Assembly (NCBI GenBank): GCA_038123735.1
Contig: JAYPAP010000062.1
Coordinates: forward strand, 1-18,874
Direction: 5' to 3'
DNA length: 18,874 nucleotides
From: REDI01 sp038123735
GTDB lineage: Bacteria; Myxococcota_A; UBA796; GCA-2862545
Shown in pieces: positions 1 to 5,565 of the stretch. Position numbers and translations under genes: made by a program. Under the pieces are notes generated by a model that was not told the origin of the DNA, ran no database searches, and was given only the letters and a program-made list of their open reading frames with translations. Within the stretch, counting starts at the first letter, position 1, and every line of letters begins with the position of its first letter.

Positions 1-102
1 CTTGATGGGGGCCGAACGGGTGCGGCAGCATGTGATCTGGGCAGCGGAACGGTGACATCGCCGGAGTGGGTGATCGCAGAAGCTGGCGATTGTCCTGCAT
101 AA
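1..102 (+). CDS. 3' end of an upstream gene, possibly a beta-helix surface protein (partial)
   Basis: Frame 1 is open from the first base to a TAA at 100-102 (33 residues); the other two plus frames stop early. The visible tail contains LDGGRTGAAACDLGSG, which resembles the last repeat of many secreted parallel beta-helix proteins (a D-x-D-G-x-x-R ... D-I/L-G-A pattern). That resemblance and the open frame are the only evidence, so the call is tentative. The stop lies 6 bases before the direct-repeat element that precedes the next gene. Confidence 0.35.
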   Translation, partial: LDGGRTGAAACDLGSGTVTSPEWVIAEAGDCPA

Positions 103-108
103 TATGGT

Positions 109-128
109 TGACACAGCCTGATACAATT
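109..128 (+). promoter_or_regulatory. Direct-repeat operator-like element, site A
   Basis: TGACACA (109-115), three bases, TGATACA (119-125), then ATT. The two heptamers are 10 bp apart, one helical turn, as expected for OmpR-type winged-helix or SARP-like activators. The same arrangement occurs at 1663-1682 and 8075-8094. A -10-like CTAAAT (146-151) begins 27 bp after the start of the second heptamer; site C has CTAGAT at exactly the same distance. The start codon of the next gene is about 80 bp downstream, again as at site C. The repeat is seen directly; its role as the binding site of the regulator at 5566-8052 is inference. Confidence 0.5.
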
Positions 129-165
129 CCTCAGGCGATGACGACCTAAATCCTTCAGGCAAGCC

Positions 166-180
166 CGGGAGCGACTCCCG
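166..180 (+). promoter_or_regulatory. Small leader hairpin
   Basis: CGGGAG, a CGA loop, then CTCCCG: a perfect 6-bp GC-rich stem in the presumed 5' leader of the secreted protein gene, 16 bp before its GGAGGT ribosome binding site (197-202). There is no T-run, so it is not a classical terminator. It may affect leader stability or may be chance. Confidence 0.25.
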
Positions 181-206
181 CTTCCCCGACCGACCTGGAG
201 GTCTTC

Positions 207-1547
207 ATGTACTCGTTCTACCGAACCCAACGTGCTGCTGCGCTTCTCGCTACCCTTGCTCTGAGCACATCGTTGAGCGCGCAAGCCAGCGACCAGCTCC
301 AAGGCGAGCTTCAAGTCATCACGGACCATGCGAACCCGATCACCAGTTCGGTCGATGTGTGGGGGCACTCCGCAACCAAATTGGCCCTGGATTCCGAGGG
401 GAGAACCTCCGTCCAGGAATGGAGCCGTACCGAGAAGGTGTTCATGTTCGACGACATGTACTTGGCCAATGGTAACCTGGTGGTCGGCGGCGACTGGGCA
501 TGGCAGCCGAGCGCGACGGCGGACCAGACCACGCACCTCATCGGGCTTCCGGAAGCGGAGCGGATGGACTTTGACTCCGTCGTCGAAGGGAGTTGGCAGG
601 AATTTCCGGAGGCTGGCACCTGGTCTTGGACTGGCATTGGCGAGCCCTTCGAGTTCGACCCGTTCGCCGGATGGGTGACGGTGCTCAATACTCACGCATC
701 GCAATTAGCAGTGGCCGAAGGTAAGGGTTGGGACCTGGATACGAAGGGGCAGACGTTGGCGATCTTCGTTGAGGACGACGTCGCGCTCACGGCCGAGAGC
801 GGGTTGCTATTCCGGGTCAACGCGATGCGTGGGGCCTGCGTGGGCGGCGATGCGATCGTGCGGACCAATGCCGATAGCGCGATCACTGATGTGGTGGTGA
901 GTGAGGGATACATTGAGCTTTCGGTCAAGGGGGCGCTGAGCTCCGGCTGGAACTATTTCGAGGTGGTCGCGGACCCGACGTCTGTGGTGTGTGGAGCACT
1001 GGACACCACTGCGATCGGCGGTGGTTCATTTCAAGGCCGAACGGCGGGGAGTGGTCGAGGAGGATTCACCGTCGCCGACGTAGCCTCGGTGACCCCCGGG
1101 ACTGGTGGCGGAACGGATACATCGGGTGGAGACGAGTGCGAACCCAAGGCCCCGACTATCGAAGCTCCAGACCGCTCGCCATGCGCCGGGGAGGGGGAGC
1201 ATCGATATACGGAGACCTGGGCCTTTTGTCAGCGGTCGCCGCTTCGGATGTGCGTGGGCGAGGGGCTTAAGCGGGAATTTGAGTGGAGCCACAGTGTCGG
1301 TGCGAACTTCACTGCCGGATTCAAGGAATGGGTTGAGCTCAAGATCACGGGCAGCGTGACCCGTTCCGAGAAGTTCACCGTGAGCGGGGGACACTGTGTG
1401 CGTGCCTACTACTGCGAGGCCGGAAAAACAAGTCACTACGGTAAATATGTCTGGGGCTTGTTCGGCGGTCACTATAAGCCGGTGTCGTATACCTGCGAGC
1501 TGAACAAGCTCGAGGCGCAGCCTACCTGCCCGTACGGCGGGCGCTGA
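207..1547 (+). CDS. Secreted Cys-rich protein of unknown function
   Basis: 446 residues, family not recognised. The ATG has a strong GGAGGT four bases upstream. The N-terminus is a Sec signal peptide: a basic start, a hydrophobic core, and a cleavage site most likely near SAQA (about residue 27). Residues about 30-290 look beta-rich with only two cysteines. A Gly/Ser/Thr-rich linker (about 290-310) leads to a C-terminal domain with eight cysteines, which probably form disulfides after export. That domain contains an alternating polar/nonpolar stretch (about 355-390) reminiscent of the amphipathic hairpins of secreted beta-sheet or pore-forming proteins, but I see no diagnostic motif. There is no C-terminal anchor, so it is likely periplasmic or released. 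Site A upstream suggests co-regulation with the surface-protein locus at 8160. Confidence 0.85.
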   Translation: MYSFYRTQRAAALLATLALSTSLSAQASDQLQGELQVITDHANPITSSVDVWGHSATKLALDSEGRTSVQEWSRTEKVFMFDDMYLANGNLVVGGDWAWQPSATADQTTHLIGLPEAERMDFDSVVEGSWQEFPEAGTWSWTGIGEPFEFDPFAGWVTVLNTHASQLAVAEGKGWDLDTKGQTLAIFVEDDVALTAESGLLFRVNAMRGACVGGDAIVRTNADSAITDVVVSEGYIELSVKGALSSGWNYFEVVADPTSVVCGALDTTAIGGGSFQGRTAGSGRGGFTVADVASVTPGTGGGTDTSGGDECEPKAPTIEAPDRSPCAGEGEHRYTETWAFCQRSPLRMCVGEGLKREFEWSHSVGANFTAGFKEWVELKITGSVTRSEKFTVSGGHCVRAYYCEAGKTSHYGKYVWGLFGGHYKPVSYTCELNKLEAQPTCPYGGR

Positions 1548-1601
1548 TCGCCAGATTTGACTTCGTGTGTTCGTTCGCCGGCTCGGTGGAGGCTTCCAGG
1601 C

Positions 1602-1629
1602 CCGCTGCTGAGCTGGCGGCTTTCGTTTT
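1602..1629 (+). terminator. Possible Rho-independent terminator of the secreted protein gene
   Basis: CCGC (1602-1605) can pair with GCGG (1616-1619), extended inward by two G-U pairs, and is followed by TTTCGTTTT (1621-1629). It lies 55 bases after the stop codon of the 207-1547 gene. The stem is short and the T-run is interrupted, so support is weak. Confidence 0.3.
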
Positions 1630-1662
1630 GGCACGCGTGATCGGGGAATTGCGTCAGCGCAC

Positions 1663-1682
1663 TGACCCAAGGTGACACAATT
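1663..1682 (+). promoter_or_regulatory. Direct-repeat operator-like element, site C
   Basis: TGACCCA (1663-1669), three bases, TGACACA (1673-1679), then ATT. It differs from site B by one base in the heptamers. CTAGAT (1700-1705) sits 27 bp downstream of the second heptamer, matching the CTAAAT at site A. It is followed 78 bp later by a strong ribosome binding site and ATG, but only by a 10-codon reading frame. The element is therefore a complete-looking promoter region with no full gene behind it. Confidence 0.5.
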
Positions 1683-1756
1683 GTCCCATGCGCGACGGCC
1701 TAGATTTCAGGTGTCAGAAGCGACCATGGGGGCGCTCGGAACAAGAGGAGGTTGTC

Positions 1757-1789
1757 ATGGTGGTCAACGCTAGCGACATCGGCATCTAA
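1757..1789 (+). CDS. 10-codon mini-ORF, leader peptide or gene-head remnant
   Basis: ATG at 1757 encodes MVVNASDIGI and stops with TAA at 1787-1789. It has an excellent ribosome binding site, AGAGGAGGT (1744-1752), 4 bases before the ATG. It lies downstream of site C with the same spacing seen in front of the 207 gene. Its stop overlaps the end of the convergent symporter gene. It could be a real small peptide, or the surviving start of a surface-protein gene lost by recombination. The ribosome binding site and promoter block are seen; translation is inferred. Confidence 0.35.
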   Translation: MVVNASDIGI

Positions 1790-3246
1790 TTTGCTTTTGG
1801 CGGGGGCTTGGCTGCATCACGCAGGGCACGAAGCTCCCGTCGCACGACGCCACTCAGCGCGACGAGGCCCACGATGTTGGGGACGCAGAGTAGGAACACC
1901 ATCGCGTCGCTGAAGTTGAGGACGGAGTCGAGCTTGATGGTGGCTCCAAGGGCGACGAAACAGCAGAAGATGCCCTTGTAGAACCAGGTTCCAACTCGGC
2001 TCTCCCCGAAGAGATAGACCCAGCCCTTCTCGCCATAATAGGACCACGAGATCATGGTGGAGATGGCGAAGAGGATCGCAGCCACCGCGAGGGGGATGGG
2101 GAACCACGGCACGGTGCGGCCGAAGGCATCGGAGGTCAGGGCTACACCCTCGAGGCCAGACGTCATGAAGTCGGGGTAGGCCACGGCGCTCACACCAATC
2201 ACCAGTGCGGTCAGGGTGCAGATCACCACGGTATCGATGAAGGGCTCGAGCAGTGCGACGACGCCTTCGGTGGCCGGAAGGTCAGTCTTCACCGCGGAGT
2301 GGGCAATGGCCGCCGAGCCAATCCCGGCCTCGTTCGAGAAGACCGCGCGCTTCATGCCAACGACGATGGCCCCGACCATCCCGCCGGCGATTCCCTCGGG
2401 ACGAAAGGCTCCGTCCACGATGGCCCAGATGGCCTGGGGCAGGGCATCGACGTGGTAGCCGATCACCCCAATCGCGAAGATGAAATACAGGAGTGCCATC
2501 ATCGGAACCAATTTATCGGTGACGGATGCAATGCTCCTGATCCCACCAACGATCACCGCACCCACCAAGAGCGCCAACCCGAGTCCGATCACGGGGCCCC
2601 ACCCTTCGAGGGGGCCCGCCGCCCCGCCGGTGGCCGCCTTCATTTGTTCATATGCTTGATTAGCCTGAAACATATTGCCGATACCCAGGCACCCGATCAC
2701 GATGCCCACCGCATAGAAGCTCCCGAGCGCGCGCCCCAATCGAGGAAGTCCGAGCTCGGCGGTAAGCGTGAACATGGGTCCACCCGACACACTCCCGTCG
2801 GGGTTGACCCGTCGATAGCGGACGCCGAGGGTGCACTCCGCGAACTTGGTAGCCATGCCCAGCAGTCCGGCGACGATCATCCAAAACGTCGCGCCAGGTC
2901 CCCCCAGGGTGATGGCGACCGCCACGCCACCGATATTTCCGATGCCGACTGTGCCGGAGATGGCCGTGGCCAAGGCCTGAAAGTGCGTGACCTGGCCTGG
3001 GGCATCAGGGCGGGAGAAGTCACCTCGTAAGGTCTTGAATGCGAGCCCCAGACCGGTGAGGTTGATGCCCCGGAACGCGATCGTGCAGAACACGGAGGCG
3101 GCCACGAGAAAGGCTACGACAACGGGTACGCCCGTGCCGCCGAGAGGGATTTCGATAAATACAAGATTATAAAATGCGCTAAATACGTTATCGATGACGC
3201 TAATGATTGTATTTTGAACGTTTAAGTCGCTATTGGTGTCCGACAA
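1786..3246 (-). CDS. Sodium:alanine/glycine symporter (AGCS family)
   Basis: Inner-membrane secondary transporter that imports alanine, glycine or a similar small amino acid with sodium. It has many hydrophobic helices and the family signature: GMKRAVFSNEAGIGSAAIAH, then a PFIDTVVICTLTALVI helix in the middle of the protein. Earlier, GTVGIGNIGGVA is the conserved glycine-rich segment. The length, about 486 residues, is normal. An ATG at 3264 would add six residues but has no ribosome binding site, whereas AAAGGAG lies five bases before a TTG at 3246; I prefer the TTG. The first 35 codons are notably AT-rich compared with the rest. The gene is divergent from the cysteine-to-hypotaurine pair, so a substrate related to that pathway is possible but unproven. 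Confidence 0.9.
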   Translation of the reverse strand: MSDTNSDLNVQNTIISVIDNVFSAFYNLVFIEIPLGGTGVPVVVAFLVAASVFCTIAFRGINLTGLGLAFKTLRGDFSRPDAPGQVTHFQALATAISGTVGIGNIGGVAVAITLGGPGATFWMIVAGLLGMATKFAECTLGVRYRRVNPDGSVSGGPMFTLTAELGLPRLGRALGSFYAVGIVIGCLGIGNMFQANQAYEQMKAATGGAAGPLEGWGPVIGLGLALLVGAVIVGGIRSIASVTDKLVPMMALLYFIFAIGVIGYHVDALPQAIWAIVDGAFRPEGIAGGMVGAIVVGMKRAVFSNEAGIGSAAIAHSAVKTDLPATEGVVALLEPFIDTVVICTLTALVIGVSAVAYPDFMTSGLEGVALTSDAFGRTVPWFPIPLAVAAILFAISTMISWSYYGEKGWVYLFGESRVGTWFYKGIFCCFVALGATIKLDSVLNFSDAMVFLLCVPNIVGLVALSGVVRRELRALRDAAKPPPKAN

Positions 3247-3570
3247 TATTGCTCCTTTGAACATATCTGTAGCCGATTTGGGCGCTAGGGGCGACGGAAG
3301 GTGAGTTCACGTATTGTGGGTCGGAAAAAAATAATATGGGCAGGCCCTTGGTTTTGGTTGATGGCGGTAGAGTGCATTGCCGGGGGTAGATGAGGCGATC
3401 GGAGCCGGAGTAGCTGCATCGTCTATCGATTGTTGTTGGGGGAGCGCTCGCGAGCCGTTACGCGATGAGAGTCTGGACCGACCTCCGCGCCTGGAGACGT
3501 GGGAGGGAGACGCTCGCTTCGCGGCTGAGCGGCGCCGACTGAATGAGCAACATCGGGAGAAGGTTTGCAT
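3247..3570. other. Divergent intergenic region between symporter and hypotaurine operon
   Basis: About 320 bases with no convincing gene. The open frames on both strands here have poor, Arg/Ser-rich composition and no ribosome binding sites. The region must hold promoters for both neighbours. An A-run followed by TAATAT (3325-3337) is the most promoter-like patch, but no good -35 is paired with it. Also present are GGGC-AG-GCCC (3338-3347) and a perfect palindrome GCTCGCGAGC (3446-3455). Neither can be assigned a role. Confidence 0.5.
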
Positions 3571-4962
3571 TTGCCAATTTCCACGGCTGTTCCAGCCCTG
3601 GTTCGGTTGATTGAGAGTCACGTAGAGGCCGAGAAGAGGGACGGGGTGCGTACGCCGCGCGATCCCGCAGAACTGCAGGAGGCCATCGACATTGGGCTGA
3701 GCGAGCAGCCGATGTCGCTTCCCGGAGTGGAGGCTCTCCTGACGCAGATCTTGGCAGTGACCCCGAGTACTGCGTCCCCTCGCTTCTTCAACCAGCTCTT
3801 CGCGGGTCGAGATGGGGCCGCCTTCTTGGGCGAGGTGTTNNNNNNNNNNGTGTTGGCCTCCTTGCTAAATAACTCAATGTATACCTACAAAGTGGCGGGT
3901 ATTCATGTCTTGATGGAGCTGGAGTTGGTGCGTCGCATGGGCGCCATGTTGGGGTTTGACGATCCGGAGGGCGTGTTCACTCCGGGGGGATCGCTCTCCA
4001 ACCTCTGCGGTCTGGTCATGGCCAGAAATGAGGCGGTTGAGAATGCCAAAAATGGGGGTGTAGATGGGCGAACGCTGCGGGTCTACACCTCTGCGGATGG
4101 TCACTACTCGATACCAAAGGCGTCTGGAATCCTTGGGATTGGCCGGGAAAATGTGGTGAAGGTGCCTACCGATGCGCGGGGCCAAATGGACGCGGCTGCG
4201 CTGGATGCAGCGATCGAGTCCGATAAACGCGCCGGGCTTCTGCCTGTCATGATCAATGCGACGACGGCGACGACGGTCCGCGGCGCATTTGACCCACTCG
4301 ATGCCATCGCTGATGTGGCGGAGGCTCATGGGGTTTGGTTTCATGTGGATGGCGCATATGGCGGCTCAATGCTCTTTCATCCCGAGTTTCAAGGCCATTT
4401 TAAGGGCATTGCCAGGGCGGACTCGGTGACTTGGGATGCGCACAAGATGATGGGCGTGCCCTTGACCTGCTCAGTCATCTTTTCTCGCAAGAAAGGGCTT
4501 TTGACCAAGCACTTTAACGAGACGGCATCCTATCTTTTTCAAGACGATACGGATGATCTCAATCCTGGTACGCGGTCGATCCAGTGCGGTCGCCGCAATG
4601 ATGTACTGAAGCTCTGGACCGCATGGAAGGTTCATGGTGACTCAGGATTTAGGTCGCGCATGGTGGCGCTTCGCGATCTCGCCCTCCACGCGGCGGCCGA
4701 GGTGAAGGCGCGGCCCACGATGCACCTGGTGTGTGAGCCAGAGTCCCTCAATGTTTGCTTTACGGTCGACGGTATGGAGGCGGATGTCTTGTGTACCGCA
4801 CTCAACGTGCGAGGCCTCGCGATGGTGGGCCATGCCTTCATCGGCGGCCGAGCCGTGGTGCGCGCCGTGTTTTTGGATCCGGCAACCACGACCGCGGATG
4901 TGGATACGCTGCTCGATGCGCTTGAGATGGTCGCAGCGGAGAATAGGGAGGCCACGTCGTGA
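3571..4962 (+). CDS. Group II PLP decarboxylase, probable cysteine sulfinate decarboxylase
   Basis: Probable reaction: cysteine sulfinate to hypotaurine plus CO2, using pyridoxal phosphate, in the cytoplasm. The PLP lysine is in WDAHKMMG (about residue 292), the ring-pairing Asp in HVDGAYGG (about 260), and the stacking His in DGHYSIPK (about 178). SYLFQDDTDD and QCGRRNDVLKLW match the GAD/CSAD family. FNQLF (about 77) and NNSMYTYK (about 102) resemble animal CSAD at positions where glutamate decarboxylases have S and N, as I recall them. Glutamate or aspartate decarboxylation remains possible. The TTG at 3571 has AGAAGG seven bases upstream; a TTG at 3565 is only one base from it. Ten Ns interrupt codons near residue 90 (see that entry). 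The end overlaps the dioxygenase start, so the two are translationally coupled. Confidence 0.88.
   Translation: MPISTAVPALVRLIESHVEAEKRDGVRTPRDPAELQEAIDIGLSEQPMSLPGVEALLTQILAVTPSTASPRFFNQLFAGRDGAAFLGEVXXXXVLASLLNNSMYTYKVAGIHVLMELELVRRMGAMLGFDDPEGVFTPGGSLSNLCGLVMARNEAVENAKNGGVDGRTLRVYTSADGHYSIPKASGILGIGRENVVKVPTDARGQMDAAALDAAIESDKRAGLLPVMINATTATTVRGAFDPLDAIADVAEAHGVWFHVDGAYGGSMLFHPEFQGHFKGIARADSVTWDAHKMMGVPLTCSVIFSRKKGLLTKHFNETASYLFQDDTDDLNPGTRSIQCGRRNDVLKLWTAWKVHGDSGFRSRMVALRDLALHAAAEVKARPTMHLVCEPESLNVCFTVDGMEADVLCTALNVRGLAMVGHAFIGGRAVVRAVFLDPATTTADVDTLLDALEMVAAENREATS
3840..3849. other. Run of 10 Ns, probable artefactual scaffold gap
   Basis: The left flank ends GAGGTGTT and the right flank begins GTGTTGGCC. 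Both carry GTGTT. Merging on this five-base overlap gives GAG-GTG-TTG-GCC, encoding E-V-L-A, so the protein reads GEVLASLLNNSMYTYK, which is how this family normally runs. Ten Ns plus five duplicated bases is 15, so the frame survives either way. The true gene is probably 15 bases shorter than shown. Confidence 0.8.
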
Positions 4963-5534
4963 TGGTTGTCAACGGGCATGTACGAGCAGAACTTCAACGA
5001 GCGCTTCGGGTGGCGATCACGGAACAACCGTGTTCGGCGACCCGTTGTGAGCGAGTGCAGGCCGTCTTGGAGGAACTCGCTGCAACGCATGGGGCCGATT
5101 GGCTCGAGAGCTGGCAGCGCGCGCCGCATTCCGATCGCTATGCCAGGCACCCTGTGATCACCCCAGATAGCGAGGATTTTGTGGCGATTGCCATGGTCTG
5201 GGGACCTGGCCAGGGCACGGCGATCCACGACCATGGAGGGTTGTGGTGTGTGGAAGCTGTGCTCGAGGGTAGGATCGAGGTGGAGAGCTACTTACCAGTG
5301 CCTCAGCCCGGTGGGCGTGCGGAGTTCGTTCGGCAGACGGTGGTGGAAGCGGGCGTGGGGGCAGCCGGGCACCTGATCCCGCCCTTCGATCATCATGTTA
5401 TCCGAAATGTTCACCCAGAACCTGCCGTTACGCTGCACGTGTATGGGGGTCCGATGCGACAGTGTACCGTCTATCGCCGACATCCGGAGGGTGGTTTCGA
5501 GCCCGAGAGTGTGCTGCTCGGCTTCGATAACTAG
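4959..5534 (+). CDS. Cysteine dioxygenase (type I, cupin)
   Basis: Non-heme iron enzyme oxidising L-cysteine with O2 to cysteine sulfinate, the substrate of the upstream decarboxylase. At 191 residues it is close to the mammalian enzyme. Iron ligands: His90 and His92 (AIHDHGG) and His146 (HHVIRN). Arg63 (RYARHP) corresponds to the carboxylate-binding Arg60 of rat CDO, which marks cysteine rather than thiol-propionate specificity. Thr158, His160 and Tyr162 (TLHVY) match the Ser153-His155-Tyr157 triad. Cys97 falls where eukaryotic CDO has Cys93, so a Cys-Tyr crosslink is conceivable. The GTG at 4959 overlaps the decarboxylase stop by four bases (GTGA), with GGGAGG seven bases upstream; ATG at 4962 is the alternative. 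The gene is convergent with the regulator, only 31 bases away. Confidence 0.93.
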   Translation: MMVVNGHVRAELQRALRVAITEQPCSATRCERVQAVLEELAATHGADWLESWQRAPHSDRYARHPVITPDSEDFVAIAMVWGPGQGTAIHDHGGLWCVEAVLEGRIEVESYLPVPQPGGRAEFVRQTVVEAGVGAAGHLIPPFDHHVIRNVHPEPAVTLHVYGGPMRQCTVYRRHPEGGFEPESVLLGFDN

Positions 5535-5565
5535 GGGCTCAGGTCAATTCTGGACAACCGTCAGC

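Noticed and set aside
108..127. TTGACA (108-113) and TACAAT (122-127) as a sigma-70 promoter
   Set aside because: The spacer is only 8 bases instead of about 17. The same bases are better explained as part of the direct repeat shared with sites B and C.
1628..1639. TTGGCAC as the -24 half of a sigma-54 promoter
   Set aside because: The bases at the -12 position read ATCGG rather than TTGC, so the second half is missing.
1026..1670. 214-codon minus-strand open frame across the end of the secreted protein gene
   Set aside because: It is antisense to a gene with a signal peptide and good ribosome binding site; its Arg/Pro/Ser-rich translation has no family features.
2299..3030. 243-codon plus-strand open frame
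   Set aside because: It lies wholly antisense to the conserved symporter gene and has His/Asp/Arg-rich composition typical of an antisense shadow.
3377..3610. Small plus-strand frame in the intergenic region before the decarboxylase
   Set aside because: It has no ribosome binding site, unnatural composition, and runs out of frame into the decarboxylase start.
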